34,682 nucleotides of DNA. Origin: UBA1227 sp964539045. GTDB lineage: Bacteria > Bacillota > Clostridia > Oscillospirales > Acutalibacteraceae. This document shows, in pieces, positions 1 to 8,824 of the stretch. A model generated the notes under the pieces. It ran no database searches, was not told where the DNA came from, and saw only the letters and a list, made by a program, of their open reading frames with translations. The DNA is taken from assembly GCA_964539045.1 (NCBI GenBank), contig CAZIHW010000107.1:1-34682 (forward strand). Direction: 5' to 3'. Position 1 is the first letter of the stretch. Every line of letters starts with the position of its first letter. Position numbers and translations under genes: made by a program.

Positions 1-1329
1 CCCGTTTTGTCAAGAGCAATTATCTGTGTCTTTCCTGTTTTCTCGAGCGATACAGCCGTCTTAAACAAAATGCCGTTCTTAGCACCCATTCCGTTTCCGA
101 CCATGATAGCAACAGGAGTGGCGAGTCCCAGAGCGCATGGACAACTTATAACCAATACGGAAATACCCCTTGCCAATGCAAAACCTATAGTCTGTCCGAG
201 TAACAGCCACACGATAATGGTTATCGCTGCTATCAGCATAACAGCGGGAACAAAGACACCTGATACCTTGTCTGCCACCTTAGCTATGGGCGCCTTCGTC
301 GCAGCGGCGTCACTGACCATTTGAATGATCTGGGAAAGAGTTGTATCCTCACCTACCCTGGTAGCCTCACATCGTATAAATCCCGATTGGTTCATCGTGC
401 CGGCGGAAACTAAGCTTCCGGCTGTTTTGTCAACGGGTATACTCTCACCTGTCAATGCGGACTCGTCAACAGCGCTGTTTCCGTCTAAAACAGTTCCGTC
501 TACAGGGATATTTTCTCCCGGGCGAACAACAAATACATCGCCCTTTTTAACCTGTTCAACAGGCACCTCTACTTCTTCACCGTCTTTTGACAGTGTAGCT
601 GTTTTAGGTGCCAGGCGCATGAGACTCTTGAGTGCATCTGTCGTCTTTCCCTTTGAGCGTGCCTCAAGCATTTTTCCCACGGTTATGAGAGCGAGAATCG
701 TAGCCGCGGATTCAAAGTAAAACTCATGCATATATGACATAACGGCAGCCGAATCGCCCTTAAGTTGAGCATCCGTCATAGCAAACAAAGCAACAGTGCT
801 GTAAATGAAGGCCGCAGAAGAACCCATAGCCACAAGTGCATCCATATTCGGGGCTCTGTGCCACAGGCTCTTAAACCCACTTATAAAAAACTTTTGATTG
901 ATTACCATAACAATAACCGTCAGCAACAACTGAAGGAGTCCTATTGCTACATGGTTACCATTAAAGAAAGCCGGCAGGGGCCAATCCCACATCATATGCC
1001 CCATGGATACATACATCAATACAATCCAGAAACCGAAGGAGGCCAAAAACCTCTTTCTGAGCACAGGTGTTTCCCTGTCTTTCAATGCATCCTCTTCTGT
1101 ACCCGAGCTTGTATTTTGCGATTTATTTCCGTTTTTCAAGGCTGCCCCGTATCCGGCATTTTTTACTGCCTCAATTATATCGGTGGCGGAAGCCGTTCCC
1201 TCTACTCCCATGGAATTGGTAAGCAGGCTTACCGAACACGACGTAACACCGTCAACATTGGAAACTGCTTTCTCCACACGGGATACACAGGCAGCACAAC
1301 TCATGCCTGTTACTGTATATTGTTCCATA
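1..1329 (-). CDS. copA: Copper-exporting P1B-type ATPase, N-terminal 443 residues (cut by window edge)
   Basis: Membrane pump that uses ATP to export Cu(I). The start is ATG at 1329 with an AGGAGAG-like site just upstream. One heavy-metal-associated domain opens the protein (GMSCAAC, Cys11 and Cys14). It is followed by several membrane helices, the actuator-domain motif TGES, and the transmembrane metal site CPC at about residues 396-398. The frame is open to base 1, where the last four codons are DKTG, the phosphorylation motif (Asp440), so the P and N domains lie outside the window. CPC with one CxxC domain is the pattern of Cu(I)/Ag(I) ATPases. It lies 19 bp downstream of csoR on the same strand and is almost certainly co-transcribed from the CsoR-controlled promoter. 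Confidence 0.95.
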
Positions 1330-1348
1330 ACGAATCGTAAACTCTCCT

Positions 1349-1654
1349 TTATTTCATTAGCTTTTGCAGTGTTGCGACCAACTCATCGATAACGTCGTCC
1401 TTACCATCCCGTATATCTCTGGCAACACATCCTCTAATATGATTACCAAGTAATTCCTTATTAAAAGCATTGACTGCTGCATTAACAGCTGCGGATTGAA
1501 CCAAAACATCTGTGCAGTAAGCATCATTTTCTATCATACCGCGAATCCCGCGAATCTGTCCTTCAATCCTATTCAGGCGATTGATCAATTTTTTTCGATC
1601 CTCGTCAGAACGATATGTCATCTTTCCACAGCAGCATTCTTTTTCTTTATCCAT
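1349..1654 (-). CDS. csoR: CsoR-family copper-sensing transcriptional repressor
   Basis: All-helical DNA-binding repressor that releases DNA when Cu(I) binds. The start chosen is ATG at 1654, behind a strong GGGAGGGGTG site; an in-frame ATG 30 bp upstream lies inside the operator and is unlikely. The 101-residue product has the family's early RLNRIEGQIRGI helix and the copper ligands in C-H-C arrangement: Cys47 (AYC), then His72 and Cys76 (NHIRGC). Three consecutive cysteines near the N-terminus (residues 7-9) are an extra, possibly metal-binding, feature. It is first in an operon with copA and presumably represses its own promoter through the two palindromes at 1675-1717. Confidence 0.93.
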   Translation of the reverse strand: MDKEKECCCGKMTYRSDEDRKKLINRLNRIEGQIRGIRGMIENDAYCTDVLVQSAAVNAAVNAFNKELLGNHIRGCVARDIRDGKDDVIDELVATLQKLMK

Positions 1655-1674
1655 TTGATTCACCCCTCCCGTAT

Positions 1675-1724
1675 ATACCCCCATGGGGTATTTATAGTAT
1701 ATACCCCCATGGGGTATATGTCAA
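1675..1724 (-). promoter_or_regulatory. csoR-copA promoter with two CsoR operators
   Basis: Reading leftwards, -35 TTGACA (1724-1719) and -10 TATACT (1701-1696) are separated by exactly 17 bp. The palindrome ATACCCCCATGGGGTAT occurs twice, at 1701-1717 and 1675-1691, with centres 26 bp apart. The first copy fills the promoter spacer and the second covers the start of the transcript. A/T-flanked G/C-tract palindromes of this kind are the known CsoR operator type, so the link to csoR immediately downstream is strong. Confidence 0.9.
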
Positions 1725-1726
1725 CA

Positions 1727-1770
1727 AAAAGCCGTAAGAACCGATACAAATCATCGGTCTTACGGCTTTT
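1727..1770. terminator. Bidirectional-looking terminator after the paaK operon
   Basis: Long hairpin with arms 1727-1745 and 1753-1770 (AAAAGCCGTAAGA / TCTTACGGCTTTT core, one bulged A). It is flanked by T-rich sequence on both strands. It lies between the end of the paaK gene and the csoR promoter, so on the minus strand it should insulate csoR from read-through. Confidence 0.85.
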
Positions 1771-1794
1771 AATTTTGTATTTTAATTAAGTCTT

Positions 1795-1818
1795 TAGCCT
1801 GACTGCGCAAATTTATGG
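1795..1818 (+). repeat. Single end of the TAGCCTGACGGCGC interspersed repeat
   Basis: TAGCCTGACTGCGCAAATTT closely matches the terminal repeat of the 274-bp element at 9968. No inverted partner is visible nearby, so this looks like a solo end or decayed copy. It sits 24 bp past the paaK stop codon. Confidence 0.6.
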
Positions 1819-1841
1819 CTTCTGATTATACTAATCTTTCA

Positions 1842-3077
1842 TTAGTCGTAACGTTCATCTATAACTCTTTGTGTCTTCTTTTCGCTTCTCGGAAGCACCC
1901 CGTTTTCAACTACTTTTACAAGCGGTGTGAAGCCTATACTGCTCTTTACTTTTTCGGCAACACGTTTAGCCATCTCAAGGAAGTCCACGGTTCCGTTTGT
2001 TTCAACATAGATACGCATTGTATCTTTACCGTCAAGGTGAGAAATCCTTATTTGATACTCGCTTGAAAGTTCAGGGAAACATTTGAGAATTTCTTCAATC
2101 TGACTCGGGAAAACATTGACACCCTTTATCTTCATCATATCGTCGGTTCTTCCCATTATAGTATCCAGTCTCGGGAATTGGCTTCCGCACTCGCATTCAC
2201 CCGGAATGATCCTCGACAGATCGTGAGTTCTGTATCTTATAAGAGGTGCCCCCTCTTTTACAAGAGTTGTAATAACAACCTCACCAAGCTCTCCGTCAGG
2301 CAATGTTTTACCTGTAACCGGGTCTATAATCTCAATATAGATATAATCATCCCAATAGTGCATTCCGCAATCATACTTACAGTTTATACCTATGCCCGGG
2401 CCGTATATTTCCGTAAGTCCGTATATATCATACAGTTCCATGTTGAGCTCTTCGGAAATGTATTGACGCATCTTTTGGCCCCAGCGTTCGGAACCTATGA
2501 CACCCTTCTTCAGATGTACCTTATCTTTTATACCCCTCTTTGATATCTCCTCGGCGAGAAGCAATGCATAAGAAGAAGTTGAGCAAAGAACCGTTGATTT
2601 CATATCCATCATCATTTGCAATTGCTTTTCGGTATTTCCCGGTCCCATAGGGATTACCATTGCTCCGAGCTTTTCGGCGCCGTTTTGGAAACCTATGCCC
2701 GCAGTCCAGAGTCCGTAGCCCGGAGTGATCTGGATTCTGTCCATGTTCGTAATTCCTGCCATCTCGTAGCATCTCTTAAACATGATTGCCCAGTCATCAA
2801 CATCCTTAGCTGTATAAGGAATTATAACGGGAAGACCTGTAGTACCTGAGGAGGAATGTATTCTGACAATCTCTTCTTCAGGGGCTGTCATAAGTCCCAA
2901 GGGGTATGCATCCCTCAGATCCTTTTTCTCAGAGAACGGGAGTTTTTCGAAATCTTCTGCTGATTTTATTTCTCCTATTCCTGCTTCCTCCAACTTTTTA
3001 CCGTAAAAGCTGTTGGCTTCCACAAGGTTTTTAATCTGTTGATTTACAAGTTTTAATTGCTCATCACTTATTCTCAT
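1842..3077 (-). CDS. Phenylacetate-CoA ligase family (aryl-acid CoA ligase, AMP-forming)
   Basis: Predicted cytoplasmic adenylate-forming enzyme joining an aryl acid, such as phenylacetate, to CoA. The ATG at 3077 follows GGAGAG. The 411-residue product has the nucleotide-binding loop SSSGTTGLP at residues 75-83, YGLTEIYGPG in the adenylation core, and the C-terminal hinge/lysine region MMKIKGVNVFPSQIEE. The cysteine clusters CKYDCG and CECG are typical of PaaK-like enzymes. It is last in an operon with iorA and iorB. In anaerobes that pairing handles aryl-pyruvates from aromatic amino acids: IorAB makes the arylacetyl-CoA, and this enzyme could run towards the free acid (with ATP formation) or activate exogenous aryl acids. 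The direction and exact substrate are inference. Confidence 0.88.
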   Translation of the reverse strand: MRISDEQLKLVNQQIKNLVEANSFYGKKLEEAGIGEIKSAEDFEKLPFSEKKDLRDAYPLGLMTAPEEEIVRIHSSSGTTGLPVIIPYTAKDVDDWAIMFKRCYEMAGITNMDRIQITPGYGLWTAGIGFQNGAEKLGAMVIPMGPGNTEKQLQMMMDMKSTVLCSTSSYALLLAEEISKRGIKDKVHLKKGVIGSERWGQKMRQYISEELNMELYDIYGLTEIYGPGIGINCKYDCGMHYWDDYIYIEIIDPVTGKTLPDGELGEVVITTLVKEGAPLIRYRTHDLSRIIPGECECGSQFPRLDTIMGRTDDMMKIKGVNVFPSQIEEILKCFPELSSEYQIRISHLDGKDTMRIYVETNGTVDFLEMAKRVAEKVKSSIGFTPLVKVVENGVLPRSEKKTQRVIDERYD

Positions 3078-3093
3078 TTGTTACTCTCCTTTG

Positions 3094-3672
3094 TTATTCT
3101 CCTTTATAATAATCCAGTGCCTTATAATTAAGTTCGTGAAATTGAGGTTTCACTTTTTTTTGCAATGCACTTTTTATATCTTCAATCGTAAGTCCTATAG
3201 CGTTGCTTCTGACTGCAGCTCCCAAAAGAACCATATTGGTTACCATTGGTGAACCTATATCCTTACAAGCCTTTTCCGCATCTACTGCTATGAGATTTTC
3301 GACATGTTTACTGAGATAAGAAAGCATTTCTTCCCCGCTGTATTTAGAATCAGATATGGATGCAGTTACCGGCATAACAGCCGTTGTATTGACCACAACT
3401 GTGCCTCCGTCCTTCAAAAAGGGTAGCATCCTTACGGTTTCCCCGGGTTCAAATCCGATTATGATGTCGGCCGATTTCATCGGAATCATCGGAGAGTAAA
3501 TACCGTCTCCGAACTTCAGATGACTGAATACGCTCCCGCCCCTTTGAGCCATACCGATTGTCTCGGCGCCCATAACGGGAATTCCCTTATCCATGGCAGC
3601 TGTTGCTATAAGTTTTGATGCCAGCACAGTGCCCTGTCCGCCGACTCCGCAAAGTAAAATATTCTTACCCAT
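3094..3672 (-). CDS. iorB: Indolepyruvate ferredoxin oxidoreductase, beta subunit
   Basis: Subunit of the ferredoxin-dependent enzyme that oxidatively decarboxylates indolepyruvate and other aryl-pyruvates to arylacetyl-CoA. At 192 residues it has the normal length of IorB and belongs to the pyruvate-ferredoxin-oxidoreductase gamma-domain family. The N-terminal glycine-rich motif GVGGQGTVLASKL (about residues 8-20) and the following MGAETIGMAQRGGSV stretch are typical. Its ATG at 3672 overlaps the end of iorA by 8 bp, which suggests translational coupling and a 1:1 complex. The gene ends 17 bp before the CoA-ligase gene. Confidence 0.93.
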   Translation of the reverse strand: MGKNILLCGVGGQGTVLASKLIATAAMDKGIPVMGAETIGMAQRGGSVFSHLKFGDGIYSPMIPMKSADIIIGFEPGETVRMLPFLKDGGTVVVNTTAVMPVTASISDSKYSGEEMLSYLSKHVENLIAVDAEKACKDIGSPMVTNMVLLGAAVRSNAIGLTIEDIKSALQKKVKPQFHELNYKALDYYKGE

Positions 3673-5482
3673 GTGTGTAGCCCCCTTTTATAGCATTGGA
3701 ATGACAGAGGTTTGCACACAATCCGCAATCGCAACAAAGCGAATCTGCTATGACAGCCTTTCCGTCTTTATAAGACAGCGCCGGACATCCAATCTGATTT
3801 ATGCAGTTTTTACACCCTGTACAAAGTTCATTGTCTACAACTGAGAACGATGTCGGTTTGGAAAGTGCAATGCACGGCGATTTGAAGATAATTGCCTTTA
3901 CTCCGGGGAGCTCCGACATTCTCTTTACACACTCCACCGCCTTGTCCAGTTCAAAAGGATTTACGGTTTCAACTGCTGTAACACCGATACCCTTGAGAAC
4001 GGCTTCGATGTTGATTTTATCAACTATATCTCCCATCATGGTACGTCCGGTACCCGGATGAGGCTGATGACCGGTCATGGCGGTAGTGGAATTATCCAAA
4101 ATAACCGCAATCATATTTGCCTGATTGTAAACACCGTTTACGATACCTGTTATGGCGGAGGCAAAAAAAGTTGAATCCCCTTCAAAGGCAAAACATGTAG
4201 CTTCGGGATCAATATGGTTAAATCCCTGTGCCATTGTTATACCGGCACCCATACAAAGACAGGTGTCTGTCATATCCAAAGGCTGAGCATTACCGAGGGT
4301 ATAACAACCTATATCACCGCAGAAAATGCTCTTCTTTCCACGCATTGCCTTTTTAACTGCATAAAATGATGCCCTGTGCGGACATCCGGCGCAGAGTACC
4401 GGAGGTCTTACAGGCAGCGCAGGCACATCGTCCGAATGCTGTGCAGCTTGTTTCGGAGAGCCCATGAAGGTTGATATACAAGTCTTTACTTCATCTATAG
4501 TATTTTCTCCGGCAACCTTTACATCGCCCGTGAGTTTTCCACGTACCTTGACACAGAGTCCATACTTTCCGCATACTTTCAGAAGCTCCTGCTCCAAAAC
4601 GGGGCTGAGTTCCTCTATGCAAAGAACCTCGTCCACATCTAAGAGGAATTCACGCACAAGCTTTTCCGGGAACGGAAAAGGAGTGCTTATCTTCAATATC
4701 TTCGGTGCATTTTCATCCTTTAAAGCTTCCATTGTATAAGTGAAGTTTATACCATGTGTAACTATAGCTTTTCTGCAGGAAGAATCAGATGACGGGACAA
4801 CAAAATTCTTCTCATAGCCTGAGAAGACATCAGACAGATCTACATTTCTTTCTTCGATTTTCGCATGATTTGCATTTGAAAGTTTTGGAAATATAACCCA
4901 CCTGGATGTGTCTTTTTTGAACCCTTCAGGGGTGTTTATCTTATATTCCTCTTTATCCTTTATCTCTATGGAAGAATAACCATGGCACACCCTTGTAGTC
5001 GGTCTTAAAAGAACAGGAGTTTTATACTTTGAAGAATATTCAAATGCGTCCTGTATCATATCATAAGCCTCTTGGGGTGATGAAGGATCAAAGCAAGGTA
5101 TATTTGAATATGACGCAAATCGCCTGGTATCTTGCTCAGTTTGGGATGAAATCGGACCGGGATCATCGGCGACGAGCACAACCATGCCTCCCTCAACCCC
5201 TACATATTCAAGACACATTAAAGGGTCTGAGGCAACATTAAGACCTACCTGCTTCATGGTAACGAGAGTCCTCGCACCGGAATATGAAGCTCCGGCGGCA
5301 ACCTCCAGAGCTGCTTTTTCATTTACAGACCACTCTACATAAATACTGCCGCTGTTATTCTTCGCAACAGTTTCAAGAACTTCCGTGGACGGAGTTCCGG
5401 GATACCCGGCAACCAAGTTTACGCCTGCGGCTATCGCGCCCAAGGCAATTGCCTCGTTTCCCATGAGATATTCCTTATGCAT
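3665..5482 (-). CDS. iorA: Indolepyruvate ferredoxin oxidoreductase, alpha subunit
   Basis: Catalytic thiamine-diphosphate subunit of the aryl-pyruvate:ferredoxin oxidoreductase. I place the start at ATG 5482, giving 605 residues and the family's usual opening (HKEYLMGNEAIALGA); a GTG at 5530 would add 16 untypical residues. Visible parts are the N-terminal pyrimidine-binding domain with AGYPGTPSTE, the thiamine-diphosphate core with GDIGCYTLG and EGDSTFFASA ending in ILDN, and two C-terminal ferredoxin-like clusters: CTGCKNC with a distal Cys, and CCDCGLCANLC. First gene of the iorA-iorB-CoA-ligase operon. Confidence 0.94.
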   Translation of the reverse strand: MHKEYLMGNEAIALGAIAAGVNLVAGYPGTPSTEVLETVAKNNSGSIYVEWSVNEKAALEVAAGASYSGARTLVTMKQVGLNVASDPLMCLEYVGVEGGMVVLVADDPGPISSQTEQDTRRFASYSNIPCFDPSSPQEAYDMIQDAFEYSSKYKTPVLLRPTTRVCHGYSSIEIKDKEEYKINTPEGFKKDTSRWVIFPKLSNANHAKIEERNVDLSDVFSGYEKNFVVPSSDSSCRKAIVTHGINFTYTMEALKDENAPKILKISTPFPFPEKLVREFLLDVDEVLCIEELSPVLEQELLKVCGKYGLCVKVRGKLTGDVKVAGENTIDEVKTCISTFMGSPKQAAQHSDDVPALPVRPPVLCAGCPHRASFYAVKKAMRGKKSIFCGDIGCYTLGNAQPLDMTDTCLCMGAGITMAQGFNHIDPEATCFAFEGDSTFFASAITGIVNGVYNQANMIAVILDNSTTAMTGHQPHPGTGRTMMGDIVDKINIEAVLKGIGVTAVETVNPFELDKAVECVKRMSELPGVKAIIFKSPCIALSKPTSFSVVDNELCTGCKNCINQIGCPALSYKDGKAVIADSLCCDCGLCANLCHSNAIKGGYTHG

Positions 5483-5643
5483 AGAAAAACCCTTTCGATT
5501 TACAGTTTCAATAACAAAAAATTTTACCACAATTCCAAATTAAATTCAAATATACGGTAACCATAGGACAAAGTTACTGATAATTTTCAACTTTATATGC
5601 ATTTTACGTCAAAAAATACTATTACTTTTACTATTCTTAGTGC

Positions 5644-5649
5644 TATAAT
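5644..5649 (+). promoter_or_regulatory. Possible -10 box for the 5717 kinase
   Basis: TATAAT stands 68 bp before the kinase start codon in an A/T-rich gap. The best -35 candidate 17 bp upstream (ATTACT, 5621-5626) is poor, so this is only a weak promoter call. Confidence 0.3.
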
Positions 5650-5716
5650 AGGATTGCATTAAAACAGTAAATATCAGAAATAAACAGGCAAATAGTATTA
5701 TGGAGGTGGTGCACGC

Positions 5717-8020
5717 ATGGAACTGGCTTTTTATGCAGAACTGAATGCGCTTTGTATTGCTATACTTACACTTCTTATGGTCATATATTACAGAACAGAA
5801 AAGTGGGAAAAAAGTAAAGGCTTTATAGCCGTACTTGTTTCTCAATGTTTGTTTTTCGGGTCGGATTTCTTTTGGATATTCGTAGATGGCAATACAAATT
5901 CACCTATATTTATCAATTATTTGTTAAACAGCTTATATTTCTCAATGTCCGCAATATGCGCTTACATATGGGTTAATTATTCCGAAAGCCTTCTCGAAAC
6001 AAATTTTTTCCATAATAAAAAACGTAAAATACTGAGCGCTGTGCCGATTGCTTTTATCATAATACTCGCAGTAACATCTCCATGGACCGGTCTTTTGTAC
6101 TACATCACTGAAGATAATATTTATCACAGAGGTCCCCTCTATTTAATTCAGCCTATTTTAACTATCAGTTATGTAGTATTCGCTTCCTTGCGCGCAGCTT
6201 ACTCGGCATTCAAGGAAAAGGTACGTGCAAATAAAACAAAAAGCATATTTGTAGCACTGTTTGCCATTCCTCCGGTTTTGTGTTGTATACTGCAAATATT
6301 TATACCGGGTGTCCCCATCCTTTGCACAGGTATAACCGTTTCCCTCGTTTATGCGTTCATTACACTCCAAAGGGAGTCATCTGCAAATCAGAAAGAGATT
6401 ATAATTGCGCTGACCGGCGACTATGAAGTAATAATGGTCGCAGATTTATTAAGCGGTAAAGTAAAGGATTACAGACGTAGTTTCATTTCCGATGAGCTCG
6501 ACAGCATGTTTGGCCATGCCGATTCTTTTTCTGACAGAATAGTCAGGTTCGGCAAAGGTATGATAAGCGATGGGGAAAAAGAAGAATTCTTCTCCAAAAT
6601 GTCGATGCACCACCTTATAAGGCAATTGGACAAAAACGGAGAATACGTAGTAAACTGCAGACTCATTTTAGAAGCAGGTCCTGAATTCTACCAGATACGC
6701 ACGGTAGCTACAGAGGATTTTAAAATCACAAGACTTGCTATAGTAGGCCTTAAAAATGTAGATGACGCAACAAAACATGACTTACAGCAGAGAATGTTGC
6801 TTGAAGAAGCAAGAGCTAAAGCCGAATCAGCAAACAAAGCAAAAAGTGCATTTCTGTTTAACATGTCCCACGACATACGTACTCCCATGAATGCCATAAT
6901 AGGATTTACAGCTATGGCACAAAAGCACATAAGCAATACAGATCAGGTTACAGATTATCTGCAAAAAATAGATATATCCAGCCAACATCTTTTGAAACTT
7001 ATAAATGATGTCCTGGATATGGCAAGAATTGAGAGCGGAAAAGTAGATATAGTGGAAGTTCCGGCCACTGTACACAGCATAGGAGATTCCATAGTAACCA
7101 TGTCCTCCGAAATGGCGAGGGAGCATGGCGTATCCATATCCATAGAATATCAAAATATACAGAACGAAGACATCTTTGCCGACACACTCCACCTGAGACA
7201 AATAATGATAAATGTAGTCAGCAACGCAATTAAGTATACGAATGCCGGAGGAAGCGTCCTTATAAGAATTCGCCAGCACGATTGTCGTTCACCGGAATTC
7301 GGGTCATACGAATTTTATGTTGAAGACACGGGTATAGGAATGAGCCCGGAATTTACAAAACAGATATTCGAGTTATTTGAAAGGGAGCGTTCGGCTACCA
7401 TAAGCGGAGTTCAGGGAACAGGTCTCGGGATGTCAATAGTTAAGAATCTCATAGATCTGATGGGCGGTTCCGTAAAGGTAGAAAGCGAGCTTAATGTCGG
7501 AACGAAAGTCACAATGAATTTTGTATTCAGACTGAAGTACCCTGATGTAGAAGAAGAGCCCGAAGCTATCAAAGAGGCAAAAACAAAATCCCTGACAAGT
7601 GCCGAAGCCTGGTCACAAAAGCGAATTTTAGACCTCAGGGATAAACGTGTTCTTGTTGTTGAGGATAATGCCCTTAACCGGGAGATCATCTGCGATATAT
7701 TGTCCGATGAGGGCATGCTCATAGATGCGGCTTGCGACGGTATAGAGGCCGTTGACAAAATCAAAAACTCCGATCCAGGAGATTATGACTTTGTGCTTAT
7801 GGACATTCAAATGCCAAACCTCGATGGTTATGAAGCTACCCGTATAATAAGATCTATGAACAATAAATCGCTCGCAAACATACCTATCATTGCCATGACT
7901 GCAAATGCATTTGATGAGGACAAAAGGAGGGCATTTGAAGCCGGTATGAATGCACATTTGACAAAGCCTGTTGAAGTTCCGACATTGATTGAAACTATCT
8001 CGGGATTTATTAAAAAATGA
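5717..8020 (+). CDS. Hybrid sensor histidine kinase with seven-helix membrane sensor
   Basis: Membrane-bound two-component hybrid kinase, 767 residues, starting at ATG 5717 behind GGAGGTGG. The first 220 residues contain about seven hydrophobic helices, a 7TM-type sensor. A soluble, possibly PAS-like region of unknown ligand follows (about 225-350), then a short coiled coil. The HisKA phospho-acceptor is His385 in NMSHDIRTPMN. The ATPase domain shows DTGIGM and GTGLGMSIVKNL. A C-terminal receiver domain carries the acceptor Asp696 (LMDIQMP) with a conserved Lys near the end (LTKPVE). No separate response regulator is adjacent, so output probably goes through a phosphorelay elsewhere. It is divergent from iorA; control of that operon is possible but only positional inference. 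Confidence 0.92.
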   Translation: MELAFYAELNALCIAILTLLMVIYYRTEKWEKSKGFIAVLVSQCLFFGSDFFWIFVDGNTNSPIFINYLLNSLYFSMSAICAYIWVNYSESLLETNFFHNKKRKILSAVPIAFIIILAVTSPWTGLLYYITEDNIYHRGPLYLIQPILTISYVVFASLRAAYSAFKEKVRANKTKSIFVALFAIPPVLCCILQIFIPGVPILCTGITVSLVYAFITLQRESSANQKEIIIALTGDYEVIMVADLLSGKVKDYRRSFISDELDSMFGHADSFSDRIVRFGKGMISDGEKEEFFSKMSMHHLIRQLDKNGEYVVNCRLILEAGPEFYQIRTVATEDFKITRLAIVGLKNVDDATKHDLQQRMLLEEARAKAESANKAKSAFLFNMSHDIRTPMNAIIGFTAMAQKHISNTDQVTDYLQKIDISSQHLLKLINDVLDMARIESGKVDIVEVPATVHSIGDSIVTMSSEMAREHGVSISIEYQNIQNEDIFADTLHLRQIMINVVSNAIKYTNAGGSVLIRIRQHDCRSPEFGSYEFYVEDTGIGMSPEFTKQIFELFERERSATISGVQGTGLGMSIVKNLIDLMGGSVKVESELNVGTKVTMNFVFRLKYPDVEEEPEAIKEAKTKSLTSAEAWSQKRILDLRDKRVLVVEDNALNREIICDILSDEGMLIDAACDGIEAVDKIKNSDPGDYDFVLMDIQMPNLDGYEATRIIRSMNNKSLANIPIIAMTANAFDEDKRRAFEAGMNAHLTKPVEVPTLIETISGFIKK

Positions 8021-8024
8021 TTAG

Positions 8025-8056
8025 AAAATCCGCTTTGGAGACAAAGCGGATTTTTT
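8025..8056 (+). terminator. Rho-independent terminator of the 5717 kinase
   Basis: Perfect hairpin AAAATCCGCTTTG, loop GAGA, CAAAGCGGATTTT followed by a T run, starting four bases after the kinase stop codon. Confidence 0.93.
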
Positions 8057-8065
8057 CGTTATTTA

Positions 8066-8104
8066 ACCCCCTGTACATATTACGAATAAAATAGTACAGG
8101 AGGT
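8066..8104 (+). promoter_or_regulatory. Hairpin that buries the amidase ribosome-binding site
   Basis: ACCCCCTGTAC (8066-8076) pairs with GTACAGGAGGT (8094-8104) at 10 of 11 positions around a 17-nt loop. The right arm contains the whole AGGAGGT ribosome-binding site of the amidase gene at 8111. If it folds in the mRNA, translation of the amidase should be low unless the hairpin opens. Confidence 0.6.
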
Positions 8105-8110
8105 GAAAAT

Positions 8111-8824
8111 ATGAGTATTTGCATTGCCATAGGACACGGTAAGTCCAGCTCAGGCGGATATGATCCCGGCGCAGTAAGCGGAAATTACAAAGAATTTGAA
8201 ATAGCCAGGGAAATCGGAAAATATGCCGCCGATTATTACAATGAAAATTACGCAGAAAACTGCGATTTGATAAATTATGATGGTGAATACTTTTTAAGTG
8301 AAAGATACAATCTCGCCAACCGAAAAGGATATGAGTTTTTAGCGGAAATCCATCTTAACTCCGGAAAAGGAACGGGTTGTGAAGTCTTTCACTCCGTAAA
8401 ATCCTCATCAAAAACTGCGGAAACAATAAGCAAAGCCATTGCCGATGCTTTCGGAATCAGGAACCGGGGCGCAAAAACGAGGGTCACATCATCGGGGGCA
8501 GATTATTTCGGAATCATACGGGAGACCACCATGAAGGCCGTCCTTATCGAGACCGTATTTATAGACACCCCGTCGGATATTGACCTTATAAAAAATGCAG
8601 ATGGGCAGAAGAAGATGGGCGAAACCATAGCAAAGGCCATCGCAAAGGACAGAGGTATAAATGCAAAAGATCCCGCCGAGAACCCGCCCTCCCCGGATCC
8701 CACGATCGGAGACGAGCTTTACAAGGTTCAGGCAGGAGCTTTTAAGAACAAGTCTAATGCCGAAAAGTATGTAAGGCAGCTCAAAGACAAAGGCTTTGAT
8801 GCTGTGATAATCAAGGGCAAATAA
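8111..8824 (+). CDS. N-acetylmuramoyl-L-alanine amidase (amidase_3) with C-terminal SPOR-like segment
   Basis: Zinc amidase predicted to cut the bond between muramic acid and the peptide stem of peptidoglycan; 237 residues, ATG behind AGGAGGTGAAAAT. His9 (IGHG), Glu28 or Glu30, and His81 (AEIHLNS) are the expected zinc ligands, and Glu147 (LIETVF) the catalytic acid. After a proline-rich linker (about 193-203) comes a half-length SPOR-like repeat (YKVQAGAFKNKSNAEKYVRQL), which normally binds glycan strands. There is no signal peptide, so release would need lysis or holin-type export, as for phage endolysins, or action in a mother cell during sporulation. It overlaps the convergent gene at 8811 by 14 bp. 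Confidence 0.88.
   Translation: MSICIAIGHGKSSSGGYDPGAVSGNYKEFEIAREIGKYAADYYNENYAENCDLINYDGEYFLSERYNLANRKGYEFLAEIHLNSGKGTGCEVFHSVKSSSKTAETISKAIADAFGIRNRGAKTRVTSSGADYFGIIRETTMKAVLIETVFIDTPSDIDLIKNADGQKKMGETIAKAIAKDRGINAKDPAENPPSPDPTIGDELYKVQAGAFKNKSNAEKYVRQLKDKGFDAVIIKGK

Noticed and set aside
7..1392. Several plus-strand open frames across the left end
   Set aside because: They are antisense shadows of copA, whose minus-strand frame has all expected motifs.
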